A stretch of 64,000 bases of DNA from Ralstonia thomasii (GCF_958405895.1 NZ_CATZAR010000012.1), one strand, 5' to 3'; positions 9,550 to 18,318 are shown, counted from the first letter of the stretch. The notes: generated by a model from the sequence alone, not told the origin. Numbers and translations: made by a program.

Positions 9550-9675
9550 AAATATGCGTGAAATATGCAACAAATAAGACGGGGGGCGCCGTCACGCCTT
9601 TTTTCTGGATGGCCTGGTGCTCAGGCAACCGCTTGCATTGAATTCTATTAAACGTATATTTGTGATGCAACAAAT
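9550..9675. promoter_or_regulatory. hmp/nsrR divergent control region with repeated 11-mer
   Basis: The 11-mer ATGCAACAAAT occurs at 9565-9575 and again at 9665-9675, exactly 100 bases apart. The second copy forms an inverted repeat with ATTTGT at 9658-9663. AAATATGC is also repeated at 9550-9557 and 9561-9568, an 11-base period. NsrR sites are made of 11-base AT-flanked half-sites with a TGCA-type core, so these are plausible NsrR operators, although they do not match the enterobacterial consensus exactly. Confidence 0.5.
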
Positions 9676-9770
9676 TGACCTGCGGCAAACCGGCGCATCT
9701 TGTGCGCAACTTCCCGATAAGATGTGCCTCTCATGAATGTTTCTACCTGCGGCAACGCCGCACGCCCGCC

Positions 9771-10250
9771 ATGCGACTGACCGACTACACCGACTACGCC
9801 CTGCGCACGCTGATCTACGTGGCCGTGCACCCGGACGAGCTCGTCACGATCCAGCGCATTGCAGATGCCTTCGACATTCCCAAGAACCACCTCATCAAGA
9901 TCGTCCAGCAGCTTGGGCAGGACGGCTTCCTGCATACCGTGCGGGGGCGCGCGGGGGGCATCACGCTCGGCCGCCCGGCCGCCGAAATCAACCTCGGCGA
10001 CGTGGTCCGCGCCACCGAGCCCGACTTCCGCATGGTCGAGTGCTTCCACGGCGACGACAACCACTGCGTCATCACGCGCGTGTGCGGCCTGCGTGGCGTG
10101 CTGCACGCGGCGTTGCGGGCGTACTTTGAGGTGCTCGACGGCTATACGCTGCAGGATCTGGCCGACAAACCGAATGCGGTCAGCCGCGCATTGGGCGAGG
10201 CACCGCTGCCGATGCCGCGTGCGGCCCGGCGCAAAGGCGTTGCAGCGTAG
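9771..10250 (+). CDS. nsrR: Rrf2-family nitric-oxide-sensing repressor NsrR
   Basis: The 159-residue protein begins MRLTDYTDYALRTLIYVA, the standard NsrR N-terminus, and has a winged helix at residues 1-75. Three cysteines in CFHGDDNHCVITRVC are arranged to hold the NO-sensitive iron-sulphur cluster. The start at 9771 gives the family length; the frame is open upstream to 9675 without conserved sequence. It is divergent from hmp-nnrS, the usual NsrR target. Loss of the cluster on NO exposure would derepress the operon. Confidence 0.93.
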   Translation: MRLTDYTDYALRTLIYVAVHPDELVTIQRIADAFDIPKNHLIKIVQQLGQDGFLHTVRGRAGGITLGRPAAEINLGDVVRATEPDFRMVECFHGDDNHCVITRVCGLRGVLHAALRAYFEVLDGYTLQDLADKPNAVSRALGEAPLPMPRAARRKGVAA

Positions 10251-10430
10251 GCGCTCGTCGGAGTTGCCGTAGCACAGCACTGAAGCACGATGTCGGGCCT
10301 ACGTAACTCAGCTGTCGCCCGCCCCCAGCTCTTTCCACCCCGCCGCACCGCAGGCATGTTCACTGCTGCGAAACGGTCGTTGGCCGCGCCATTTCCGGTG
10401 ACGGCCGATCAACCGACCAGCGGAGGTGCC

Positions 10431-10808
10431 ATGAAACCCACGCGCGACAAGAGCAAGCACGCGTCGCACTCGAAATCGACGTCGCAGAGCAAACGCAGCA
10501 GCGCATCGGCCAAGGAGCGCGGCGGGCACGCCAGACACGGCAGCGCCGGCAAATCCTCCGAACGCGCCGGTGCCAAGTCGCATGAGCGCGGCGGCCACGG
10601 CGGCGGGGATGAACACGCAACTCACTCGCCGATCGGCATTCAAAAGGCCCTGAAGGGCGCGTCCTACCCGGCGAAGAAGCAGGCGCTGGTGAAGACCGCG
10701 CAGGCCAACGGCGCAGATGACAGCACACTGAAGACGCTGCGCGACATGCCCGACGACGAATACGACACGCCGGCCGCTGTTTCGAAGGCCGTCAGCAACG
10801 AAAAGTGA
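10431..10808 (+). CDS. Lysine-rich protein with C-terminal DUF2795 domain
   Basis: This 125-residue protein has two parts. Residues 1-65 are a low-complexity basic tail rich in Lys, Ser, His and Gly. Residues 68-122 resemble DUF2795 (start SPIGIQKALKGASYP, end DEYDTPAAVSKAV). GGAGG precedes 10431. DUF2795 proteins are small and often appear with stress genes; their function is unknown. The basic tail suggests nucleic-acid or polyanion binding, which is an inference. The gene lies 26 bases upstream of a DUF4142 gene and is probably cotranscribed with it. Confidence 0.7.
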   Translation: MKPTRDKSKHASHSKSTSQSKRSSASAKERGGHARHGSAGKSSERAGAKSHERGGHGGGDEHATHSPIGIQKALKGASYPAKKQALVKTAQANGADDSTLKTLRDMPDDEYDTPAAVSKAVSNEK

Positions 10809-10834
10809 TGCGCATGCGCGCAGGAGGACGACTC

Positions 10835-11374
10835 ATGAACAGATCGACACAGCCTATTGGAGTGCAGCGCGTTGCCGCGTTGTTTCTGGCAGGTGCACTT
10901 GGCTTTGGCGGTGGGCTGAGCGTGGCGCGGGCGGCGGTGGACAAGTCCGACACCACCTTCGTCACCAAGGCTGCGGCCGCCGGGATGCTAGAGGTTCAGG
11001 CGAGCCAGGCGGCGATTACACGCGCAGGCAATCCCGACGTACGCGCCTTTGCACAAAGGATGGTGAAGGACCACACCACTGTTGGCGACGAACTCAAGAC
11101 GCTGGCCGGCAAGAAGGGCATCGCAGTGCCAGAGAGCCTGCCCGCCGACGAGCGTGCGAAGGTGGACAAGCTCAATGCACTGGAGGGTGCCAAATTCGAC
11201 AAGGCCTACGCCGACGAGGTGGGCATGAAGGCCCACAAGGAAGCCGTCTCGTTGTTCGACAAGGCCTCGAAGGACGCGAAGGACCCCGACATCAAGGCAT
11301 TTTTCGCGCACAACCTGCCGGCCCTGCGTGAGCATCTGCAGATGGCGGAGCAGTTGAAAACCGCAGCGAAATAA
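10835..11374 (+). CDS. Periplasmic DUF4142 protein
   Basis: This 179-residue protein has a signal peptide (hydrophobic stretch VAALFLAGALGFGGGLSVA, cleavage after ARA) and then a helical DUF4142 domain with AAAAGMLEVQASQAA and NPDVRAFAQRMVKDHT. DUF4142 is a ferritin-like helical family of unknown function, common in soil proteobacteria. AGGAGG upstream of 10835 fixes the start; in-frame ATGs at 10805 and 10808 lie before it. It probably forms an operon with the lysine-rich gene upstream. Confidence 0.8.
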   Translation: MNRSTQPIGVQRVAALFLAGALGFGGGLSVARAAVDKSDTTFVTKAAAAGMLEVQASQAAITRAGNPDVRAFAQRMVKDHTTVGDELKTLAGKKGIAVPESLPADERAKVDKLNALEGAKFDKAYADEVGMKAHKEAVSLFDKASKDAKDPDIKAFFAHNLPALREHLQMAEQLKTAAK

Positions 11375-11451
11375 TTCCGCGGGTTGAACCCATCATTGAT
11401 CGAGGTGACCATGAATGGCCGACACCTTCCTGGCCGATGGGTTCGAGACCG

Positions 11452-11568
11452 ATGCCCGACCAGAAGACCGCGGTGACGGAAAACGCCGCGCGCTTCAACG
11501 CCATCAACGGTCGCAACTACAACGATCTGTGGTTCTACTCGAACCCGGTGTTTGTGTCGGTGCAGTAA
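11452..11568 (+). CDS. Short possible gene fragment (38 codons)
   Basis: A frame from ATG at 11452 to TAA at 11568 encodes a 38-residue peptide ending in NDLWFYSNPVFVSVQ. The aromatic, non-repetitive C-terminus looks like the tail of a larger secreted or pilin-like protein rather than random sequence. No good ribosome-binding site was seen. It may be a remnant of a gene now lost, or chance. It lies between DUF4142 and the convergent histidine kinase gene. Confidence 0.25.
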   Translation: MPDQKTAVTENAARFNAINGRNYNDLWFYSNPVFVSVQ

Positions 11569-11598
11569 GTGCGGAAGCCGTAAGGCAGGGGCGGTGAT

Positions 11599-13050
11599 TT
11601 ACCCTGCAGCGGGCGCGCTCGTCCGCCGCAGCCAGACCGTCACCGCCAGCCCGATGCCACCGGGCCCGGGCGCCAGCGCAATCTGGCCGCCCATGCGATC
11701 GACGATCTGCCGCACGATCGCCAGGCCCAGGCCAGTGCCCTGGGTCTGCGTGCCGTCCAGACGCGTAAAGCGCTCGAACACGCGTGTGTAGGCCTCGGGG
11801 GGAATGCCGGGGCCGTTGTCGGTCACGGTCAGCATCGCCCAACCGTAGTCCGCCGACACCTGCACCGTCACGTGGCCGCCTTCCTGCGTGTAACGCACAG
11901 CGTTGTCGACCAGGTTGAACAACAGGGCGGCAATCAGCGTGCGGTTGCCCGACGTCCATACGGGCTGCTCGGCAGGTTCGATCCCCAGATCGATCCGGCG
12001 GCCATCGGCCAGCAGCGCCAGGTCTTCCAGCACGGTGCGCGCCACATGCGAGAGGTCGACGGCCTCGCTCGTCGCGGCCGATGCTTCGGCCTGAGACAGC
12101 AGCAACAAGTCGTTGATGAGGTCCGCCAGGTTGCGTGTGCTGGTTCGCGCGGCCTTCAGGACTTCATGCAGCGCGGCATCGGCGTTCGTTTGCGCCGCCA
12201 CCTGCATCTGCGTATCGAGAATTGCCAGCGGCGTGCGCATCTGGTGCGCAGCATCGGCAATGAAGCGCTTCTGCGTGATCGCGTTGTCGGCAATGCGCTG
12301 CAGGTACTGGTTGAACGCGCCGGCAATCGGCTGCAGCTCGTGCTGCAGGCCGTCGGGGTCGAGCGGCGCGAGGTCGGTGGGCGCCCGTGCCGACACATTA
12401 CCGGCCAGCCGCAAGATCGGCCGCAACTCCAGGGTCAGGCCGATGAGGATCATCGCCAGCGCCAGCCCCACGAGCGCGAGCTGGCGCACGGTGGCGGGCC
12501 ACCACAGCTGGCGGATCATCGCGTCGCGCCCGTTCATGGTTTGCGCGACGCGCGTGACGACGCGTTCGGTGCGCCCGGCGTCGTACATGGTGCGCACCAC
12601 GGCGGCCACGTGCACCGGCTGGCCCTCCACGGTATCGGTGTAGGTGCCGGCATCGGCCAGGCCGGCGGCGTCAAACGCGGGGCGCGTGCCGAAGTCGAGC
12701 CGCCCGGCCAGCAGGCGGCCGTGCTCGGTGCTGACCTGGTACGTCACCTGATCGCGCACCGGGGTTTCGGGCGCGGCAAACACGGCCAGCGCAGCCGGCG
12801 GCACCGACACGCGCAGGCGGCCTTCGTCCCATTCGATCTGCCCGCTGATCATCTGGGCGGCCGTGTCCAGCGCATGAAAGTGTACGAGATCGGCGTTGTG
12901 GCGTGCGGCGGCCAGGTCGAGCCAGCCATCGGCCGCCACATAGACGACCAGCGGCAACGCCAGCCATAGCACCAGCCGCGCACGCAGGCTGCGGGCACGC
13001 GCCGGGGCGGACTGCGCCGGCGCTTGATCAGGACTGCGCGGCGGAGGCAT
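11599..13050 (-). CDS. Sensor histidine kinase, TctE-like
   Basis: This 483-residue membrane kinase has a first hydrophobic segment near residues 25-45, a periplasmic region resembling the 2CSK_N sensor domain, a second segment (LALVGLALAMILIGLTL), a HAMP-like linker, and a HisKA domain with the phosphoacceptor in DAAHQMRTPLA. The HATPase domain has NLVDNAVRYT and TDNGPGIPP. The start was placed at 13050, overlapping the response-regulator stop by 23 bases; the frame is open further upstream but runs inside the regulator. It pairs with the regulator at 13028 and faces the binding-protein gene at 13856. Confidence 0.85.
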   Translation of the reverse strand: MPPPRSPDQAPAQSAPARARSLRARLVLWLALPLVVYVAADGWLDLAAARHNADLVHFHALDTAAQMISGQIEWDEGRLRVSVPPAALAVFAAPETPVRDQVTYQVSTEHGRLLAGRLDFGTRPAFDAAGLADAGTYTDTVEGQPVHVAAVVRTMYDAGRTERVVTRVAQTMNGRDAMIRQLWWPATVRQLALVGLALAMILIGLTLELRPILRLAGNVSARAPTDLAPLDPDGLQHELQPIAGAFNQYLQRIADNAITQKRFIADAAHQMRTPLAILDTQMQVAAQTNADAALHEVLKAARTSTRNLADLINDLLLLSQAEASAATSEAVDLSHVARTVLEDLALLADGRRIDLGIEPAEQPVWTSGNRTLIAALLFNLVDNAVRYTQEGGHVTVQVSADYGWAMLTVTDNGPGIPPEAYTRVFERFTRLDGTQTQGTGLGLAIVRQIVDRMGGQIALAPGPGGIGLAVTVWLRRTSAPAAG

Positions 13051-13708
13051 CGCGCAGCAGGTAACCAAGGCCGCGCAGCGTGACGATGGTGGCGGCGGAA
13101 TGCTCCAGCTTCTTACGCAGACGGTGGATATAGATCTCGATGGCCTCGGGGCTGGCTTCATCGTCCATGCCGAAAACGCCGTTCACCAGCGCCGGTTTGG
13201 ACACCGTGCGACCCAGCTTGAGCATCAGGATTTCAAGCACCGTGTGCTCGCGTGCGGGCAGCACCAGGGGCTGGCCGGCCAGATTAAAGGTGCGGCTGCC
13301 GGTGTGGTATGTCAGGTCGCCGCATTGCAGCTCGACAGACTGATCTGGCGTGCTGCGCCGCACCAGCACCTGAATCCGCGCAATCAGCTCGCGAATCTCG
13401 AATGGTTTGACGAGGTAGTCATCGGCGCCGGCACCCAGGCAGGCGACCTTGTCGTCGATCCCGCCGCTGGCTGTCAGGATGAGCACCGGCACCGGGTTGC
13501 GCCGGCCGCGCAAACGTTGCAATACACCTTGCCCTGACAATGTAGGCAATTGCAGATCGAGCAGCACGACGTCGTAGTGTTGCGTCAGCAACAGGGTATC
13601 GGCGGATTCGCCATCGCTGGCGTGATCCACGGTGAATTGGGCGCGGCGCAGGGCTTCGGACAGCCAGTGCGCCAGCGGGGCGTTGTCTTCGATCAGGAGC
13701 AGCTTCAT
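13028..13708 (-). CDS. OmpR-family response regulator, TctD-like
   Basis: This 226-residue regulator has a receiver domain with the acidic pair near residues 7-8 (LIEDN), phosphoacceptor Asp in VVLLDLQLP, and the conserved lysine in YLVKPFEIRE. The C-terminal winged helix ends EIYIHRLRKKLEHS. It is translated just ahead of its kinase, with the stop overlapping the kinase start region. By analogy with tctD it may activate the divergent binding-protein gene, but no operator repeat was clear in the 147-base gap. Confidence 0.88.
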   Translation of the reverse strand: MKLLLIEDNAPLAHWLSEALRRAQFTVDHASDGESADTLLLTQHYDVVLLDLQLPTLSGQGVLQRLRGRRNPVPVLILTASGGIDDKVACLGAGADDYLVKPFEIRELIARIQVLVRRSTPDQSVELQCGDLTYHTGSRTFNLAGQPLVLPAREHTVLEILMLKLGRTVSKPALVNGVFGMDDEASPEAIEIYIHRLRKKLEHSAATIVTLRGLGYLLRDASAAQS

Positions 13709-13855
13709 GCGAAAACAGCGCGTCTGGAAAATGAAAGCGATTTGTGGGTTGCCGCTTCCTAGAATGGTGGCGGCTGCCTACGCGCGCCGGAGGCATCACT
13801 CACCAGATCCGGACCGCGCGATACCGATATCTACAAAAGAGCCGGAGACAACTCA

Positions 13856-14905
13856 ATGGGTGTTTTTACCTGCACGACCGCCCGCGCACACGGCGTCCGG
13901 GGCTGGATCACGCCGTGGCTCGCTGCCCTTCTGGCAGTGGCAACTTCGCATGCTCTCGCACAAGACCCGACGCGCCTGACGCTCATGGTCAGCGGCACCG
14001 CCAAGATGATCTACCTGCCGGCCACGCTGGCGCAACGTCTGGGCTATTTCCGCGACGAAGGGCTCGAAGTGGAACTGCTCTCGCAGCCCGCCGGCGTTGA
14101 TGCGGAGAGCGAACTGCTCACCGGCTTTGCGCAAGGCGTGGTCGGCTTCTATGACCACACCATCGACCTCCAGGCCAAGGGCAAGGAAGTGCGCGCCATT
14201 GTCGTATTCAGCCAGGTGCCGGGCGAAGCGGAAGTCGTGTCGACACGCTTGCCGGCGACGGTGCAGTCGATGCGTGACTTGCGCGGCCGCACGCTGGGCG
14301 TGACGGGGCTGGGTGCATCCACGAGCTTTCTCACGCGCTACCTGATGGTGCAGCAGGGGCTCTCGGCCGGCGACTACACCATGCTGCCGGTTGGCGCGGA
14401 ACACAGTTTCGTCACTGCGCTGCGCAACGGCCGCATCGATGCAGGCATGACCACCGACCCGACGGTCTCGCGCCTCGTGCACAGCGGCGAGGCCCGCGTG
14501 CTGCTCGACTTGCGCACGCTCGAGAGCACACGAGCGGCGCTCGGCGGTTCGTACCCGGCCGCGTGCCTGTACCTGCAGACCGCATGGCTGGAAGCACATC
14601 CGGACATCGCTACCAAACTGGCCCACGCATTCGTGCGCACCCTGCATTACATGCACACGCACGGTGCAGAAGACATTGCCGCCCGCATGCCGCCTGAATT
14701 CCGGCGCGATCATCCCGAGCTGTACACAAAAGCGCTTGCCGCCGCGTTGCCCACCTTCAGCACCGACGGACGCATGCCGGACGACGGCCCACCCACCGTC
14801 CTGCGCGTCCTCGCCGCCAGCAATGCCAACGCGCGCGACAAGCACATCGACCTCTCGCGCACCTACACCAACAGGTTTGTCGATCAGGTGCGCGAGCGCC
14901 GCTAG
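13856..14905 (+). CDS. ABC transporter substrate-binding protein, NMT1/SsuA-like
   Basis: This 349-residue periplasmic protein has a signal peptide ending near SHALAQ and then an NMT1/THI5-like fold: LPATLAQRLGYFRDEGLEVELL is the classic N-terminal helix and strand of nitrate/sulfonate/taurine-type binding proteins. GGAG lies upstream of 13856. No permease or ATPase gene is adjacent, so it is an orphan that must borrow a transporter or act with the divergent two-component system as a sensor. The nearest matching permease and ATPase in the window are at 48.6-51.8 kb. Confidence 0.8.
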   Translation: MGVFTCTTARAHGVRGWITPWLAALLAVATSHALAQDPTRLTLMVSGTAKMIYLPATLAQRLGYFRDEGLEVELLSQPAGVDAESELLTGFAQGVVGFYDHTIDLQAKGKEVRAIVVFSQVPGEAEVVSTRLPATVQSMRDLRGRTLGVTGLGASTSFLTRYLMVQQGLSAGDYTMLPVGAEHSFVTALRNGRIDAGMTTDPTVSRLVHSGEARVLLDLRTLESTRAALGGSYPAACLYLQTAWLEAHPDIATKLAHAFVRTLHYMHTHGAEDIAARMPPEFRRDHPELYTKALAAALPTFSTDGRMPDDGPPTVLRVLAASNANARDKHIDLSRTYTNRFVDQVRERR

Positions 14906-14923
14906 CTCAAGCCAAACAGGCGC

Positions 14924-16051
14924 TTAGAAGCGCGTGCGCATACCGACGGCGAACTCCGTCTGGCTGTTGTGGCCGTTGGTGCCGCCCACGATGTACTGAT
15001 CTTTCAGCTTCATGTAGTCAGCCGCGACGTAGAACTCCGTGCGCTTGGACACGTGGTAGAACACCGAGCCGTACAGCGTGTTCTTGCGGCCGCTGCCCGC
15101 TGCCGTGGCACCCGCAACGTTGGCATAAGCGTTGAGCGTGTTGCCATCGGCGCTGAACGCGGCGTTGCCGGCCTTCATGATCTGGTAGCCGATTTCGTAG
15201 TCGAAGGCGCCTTGCGGAGCGATCTTCAGCGACACGGTGTAGGCGTCGTCCTTGCGGTTGCCCAGTGCGGCCGGTTGCTCGCCGGTGTAGTGGAAGTAGC
15301 CGGCGTTCACGCGGAACATGCCGAAGATCACGTTGCCGCCCACCGAGTACGAGCGGTCCATGAAGCCGTTGACCTTGGCTTGCTGCGCGAAGCCTGCGAG
15401 GTGGAAGTTGTCGCCGTTGTAGCCCAGCGCCAACGATTCTGTGGTGCCTTGCGTAAACTGGCCCGGCACTTCACCAAACTGATAGCCCAGGGCCGTCAGG
15501 AAGCGGCCGCCCCACATCTTCTTCCACACCACGCCGTTGTTCATGCGCGTACCGGTGGCGCTGCCTGCGTAGAAGATCAGCTGCTTGAAGTTGTTGACGT
15601 TGGTGTAGCCGCCTTCGTCCAGACCGACTTTCTCGCTGGTGTACGGGTCGCCGTAGATCCCAGAGATGTCACGCGCAATCGCGTTCTGGCGGCCGAAGGT
15701 CAGCTTGCCCAGCGATTCGCTCGACAGACCCACCCAGGCGTCGCGGTTGAACAACACGCCCGGGGTGTCCATGTTGCCGGTCGGCGTCTCGAATTCCGAT
15801 TCCAGCTTGAAGATGGCCGACGTGCCGCCGCCCAGATCTTCCTTGCCGGTCAGGCCCCAGCGGCTGCCCGAGAACCAGGGCACCTGGAAACCGGTGGTGC
15901 GCGCGCCCGCGGCGTTGGTGTTGTTGACGGTGCTGATGGTGGTGTCAATCAGGCCGTAAAGCGTCACGTTTGACTGGGCATGGGCGGCGCTGGCGGCCAG
16001 CGTGGCCGCGGCAGCTGCAGTTGCCGCAAGGGCAAACTTGATGCGGGACAT
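14924..16051 (-). CDS. Gram-negative porin (Burkholderia OmpC-like)
   Basis: This 375-residue outer-membrane trimeric porin has a signal peptide cleaved after ASAAHA. The mature start QSNVTLYGLIDTTI is typical of Burkholderiales porins, followed by SRWGLTGKEDLGGGTSAIFKLE. The last residue is phenylalanine (RTRF), the recognition signal for the BAM complex. AAGGAG precedes 16051, which fixes the start. It should be a general diffusion channel. The neighbouring genes give no substrate clue. Confidence 0.93.
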   Translation of the reverse strand: MSRIKFALAATAAAAATLAASAAHAQSNVTLYGLIDTTISTVNNTNAAGARTTGFQVPWFSGSRWGLTGKEDLGGGTSAIFKLESEFETPTGNMDTPGVLFNRDAWVGLSSESLGKLTFGRQNAIARDISGIYGDPYTSEKVGLDEGGYTNVNNFKQLIFYAGSATGTRMNNGVVWKKMWGGRFLTALGYQFGEVPGQFTQGTTESLALGYNGDNFHLAGFAQQAKVNGFMDRSYSVGGNVIFGMFRVNAGYFHYTGEQPAALGNRKDDAYTVSLKIAPQGAFDYEIGYQIMKAGNAAFSADGNTLNAYANVAGATAAGSGRKNTLYGSVFYHVSKRTEFYVAADYMKLKDQYIVGGTNGHNSQTEFAVGMRTRF

Positions 16052-16346
16052 TGAAGTCTCCTTCCTTTGTGGGTGATGGTGTCCGGTCGTGATGCCGGCT
16101 TCGGGAAACGCGCAACGGCAGTGGGTCAGACCGCCCGATGCAATCGCTGGGCGAGCGTAGAAGGGGGCACCTTTCTGGAGCCTTTCGCGTCGGCATGCGC
16201 GCAACGCTAGGGTCTACCCGCATTGGGGCGTGTGCAGCGGCGCGGTTGTTGCGTCGCCCAATGCAACGCATTGCAGGCCGGGCGACCGGCCTCGCGGTAG
16301 AGTGTCGAGTCACCTCGTCTCATCTCACCTCCACCAGACCCCGCCC

Positions 16347-16781
16347 ATGCATCCGTCCCAAATGACCGGCCTGCAATTGCTGCAGGCCATGTCGCACGGT
16401 GATCTCCCGCGCGCGTCCATCAGCGAAACCATCCCGATGACGATGGATGTCATCGAAGCAGGCACCGTGCACTTCGGTGCCCAGGCCGACAAGCGCCACC
16501 TCAATCCGCTGGGCGGTGTGCACGGCGGCTTTGCGGCGACGGTGCTCGACTCCGTGACCGGCTGCGCCGTGCATTCGATGCTCGAAGCCGGCGTCGGCTA
16601 CGGCACGGTTGACCTGAACGTGAAGATGGTGAAGGCCGTGCCGGTGGATACACCGCTGGTGGCCGTTGGGCGCGTGCTGCATCTCTCGCGCACGATCGGC
16701 GTGTCGGAGGGCACGCTCAAGACGCAGGACGGCACATTGCTCGCGCACGCCACGGCAACGTGTGTCATCCGCCGTCCGTGA
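16347..16781 (+). CDS. PaaI-type hotdog thioesterase
   Basis: This 144-residue protein has the hotdog fold of PaaI/YdiI-like acyl-CoA thioesterases. The catalytic region reads HLNPLGGVHGGFAATVLDSVTG, with the HGG loop and an acidic residue on the helix. The family hydrolyses aromatic or short acyl-CoA esters in the cytosol. A longer frame upstream of 16347 lacks family likeness. It lies 23 bases before the isochorismatase-like gene and is probably cotranscribed with it. Confidence 0.85.
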   Translation: MHPSQMTGLQLLQAMSHGDLPRASISETIPMTMDVIEAGTVHFGAQADKRHLNPLGGVHGGFAATVLDSVTGCAVHSMLEAGVGYGTVDLNVKMVKAVPVDTPLVAVGRVLHLSRTIGVSEGTLKTQDGTLLAHATATCVIRRP

Positions 16782-16804
16782 TTCCGATTGACCTGGAGCA
16801 CCTG

Positions 16805-17404
16805 ATGTCTGAACCGCTGCAAACCCTGTCTGCCTTGTCTGCGAAAACCACCGCGCTGGTGCTGATCGACCTGCAACGCGGCATCCTGCCGTTTGCCCAG
16901 GGGCCGCACTCGGCCGAGCAGGTATTGGGCGCATCCGCCAGGCTCGCCAGGTGCTTTCGCGAGCTGGCTGCGCCCGTGGTGCTGGTGCGCGTGGGGTGGG
17001 CGCCCGACTACGCCGATGCGCCGCGCCAGCCCGTCGACCGGCCCGCGCCCACACAGCCGGGCGGTCTGCCGCCGCAATGGTGGGAACAGCCCGCCGAGCT
17101 GGAAGTCGCACCCACCGACATCCAGATCACCAAGCGCCAATGGGGCGCGTTCTACGGCACCGAGCTGGATCTGCAGTTGCGCCGTCGCGGCATCACCACC
17201 ATCGTGCTGGGCGGTATCTCGACGCATGTAGGCGTCGAATCGACCGCGCGCGCCGCGTGGGAACACGGCTACGCGCTGGTGCTGGCCGAAGATGCGATGA
17301 GCTCGAACGATGCGGCCATGCATCGGTCGTCGGTGGAGAACGTATTCCCGCGACTGGGCCGCGTGCGCGACACCGGCACCATCCTCTCGGCCTTGACGGC
17401 CTGA
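16805..17404 (+). CDS. Isochorismatase-family hydrolase lacking the cysteine nucleophile
   Basis: This 199-residue cysteine-hydrolase-fold protein has the aspartate in VLIDLQRGI and the lysine in ITKRQWGAFYGTELD. The position that is cysteine in nicotinamidases and carbamoylases (as in a TDYCV motif) is glycine here, in STHVGVESTARAA. True isochorismatases such as EntB also have glycine there, so a vinyl-ether hydrolase-like reaction is more likely than amidase activity. It follows the thioesterase gene by 23 bases. The substrate is unknown. Confidence 0.78.
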   Translation: MSEPLQTLSALSAKTTALVLIDLQRGILPFAQGPHSAEQVLGASARLARCFRELAAPVVLVRVGWAPDYADAPRQPVDRPAPTQPGGLPPQWWEQPAELEVAPTDIQITKRQWGAFYGTELDLQLRRRGITTIVLGGISTHVGVESTARAAWEHGYALVLAEDAMSSNDAAMHRSSVENVFPRLGRVRDTGTILSALTA

Positions 17405-17408
17405 GCTT

Positions 17409-18254
17409 TCAGGCCCCGTCCCCGACGGGCACGTACAGCACCATGCGCAGGCGCGGGTCTTCCATTACCGGCAGGCCGATGTAGTCGTAGCGGACGACCT
17501 GGCCGCCGGGCGTGCGGATCAGCTTATGTTCTGCACGCTGGGCGCGCACTTCGTGCTGACGCCACCACGTATCGAACTCGCGGCTGCAGGCGCGCAGCCG
17601 GTCGACCAGCGCCACGAGCACCGGGTCGTCTGCATGCGGGTCGTACACCGCGCGAAACTTCGCCAGCATGCGGCGCGCCTCGTTTTCCCACTCGACAAAA
17701 CGCTCGCGCGCATTGGCGTACAGGAACATGTAGACCAGCGAGTTGCGGTCTTCCGGTGGCATCGTGCCGAAATCCATGAAGAGTTCCGAGGTCGCCTCGT
17801 TCCAGCACAGCAGCTCCGTGCGATAGCTGCGCACGTGGGCGGGCAAGACCATGCCGGCAACGGCCCGGCGCAGGACATCGGGCACTGCTTCGGCGGCTGA
17901 ACGCCCGGACGCCGCAGCCGCGGCACCCGTCAAGACCGACTCCGCGCGCGCCAGGCCCCGCATGTGCGCGCGCTCATCCGAAGACAGCTTCAGCGCCCGC
18001 CCGATCGCCTCGATGGTCGCCACCGAGGGCCGCACGTCGCGCCCCTGCTCGATGCGCACATACCAATCGATGCTGATGTTGGCGAGCTGCGCGACTTCTT
18101 CCCGGCGCAGCCCGGCGGTACGGCGGCGCCCGCTGCCCTCGGGCAGCCCCACGTCCTGCGGACGCAGATGGCTGCGGCGGCTGCGCAGGAACTCGCCCAG
18201 CTCGTTGCGGGGCGCGGCGGGCAAGGGCGCAAGGTCGGCGGTGAAATCGTCCAT
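17409..18254 (-). CDS. XRE-family regulator with MmyB-like ligand domain
   Basis: This 281-residue protein has an N-terminal XRE helix-turn-helix (GLRREEVAQLANISIDWYVRIEQGRDVRPS) and a C-terminal MmyB-like ligand-binding domain (LLCWNEATSELFMDFG, then NSLVYMFLYANARERFVEWE). This architecture is common in proteobacterial and actinobacterial regulators that sit beside an oxidoreductase or a transporter. It is divergent from the MFS pump at 18379, with a tandem repeat in between, and very probably represses that pump. Start at 18254 is preferred over an in-frame upstream ATG at 18296, which would extend into the repeat region. Confidence 0.85.
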   Translation of the reverse strand: MDDFTADLAPLPAAPRNELGEFLRSRRSHLRPQDVGLPEGSGRRRTAGLRREEVAQLANISIDWYVRIEQGRDVRPSVATIEAIGRALKLSSDERAHMRGLARAESVLTGAAAAASGRSAAEAVPDVLRRAVAGMVLPAHVRSYRTELLCWNEATSELFMDFGTMPPEDRNSLVYMFLYANARERFVEWENEARRMLAKFRAVYDPHADDPVLVALVDRLRACSREFDTWWRQHEVRAQRAEHKLIRTPGGQVVRYDYIGLPVMEDPRLRMVLYVPVGDGA

Positions 18255-18298
18255 GGCGGTATTACACACGCTGGCATGCGCAGGTGGGAGGGACAAGC

Positions 18299-18318
18299 TA
18301 ATCCTAGGTTAATCCTAG
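18299..18318. promoter_or_regulatory. Tandem 9-mer operator between XRE gene and MFS gene
   Basis: TAATCCTAG occurs at 18299-18307 and again at 18310-18318, an 11-base period, so both copies face the same side of the helix. It is the only repeat in the 124-base divergent region and is a good candidate operator for the XRE/MmyB regulator, controlling both itself and the pump. Confidence 0.55.
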
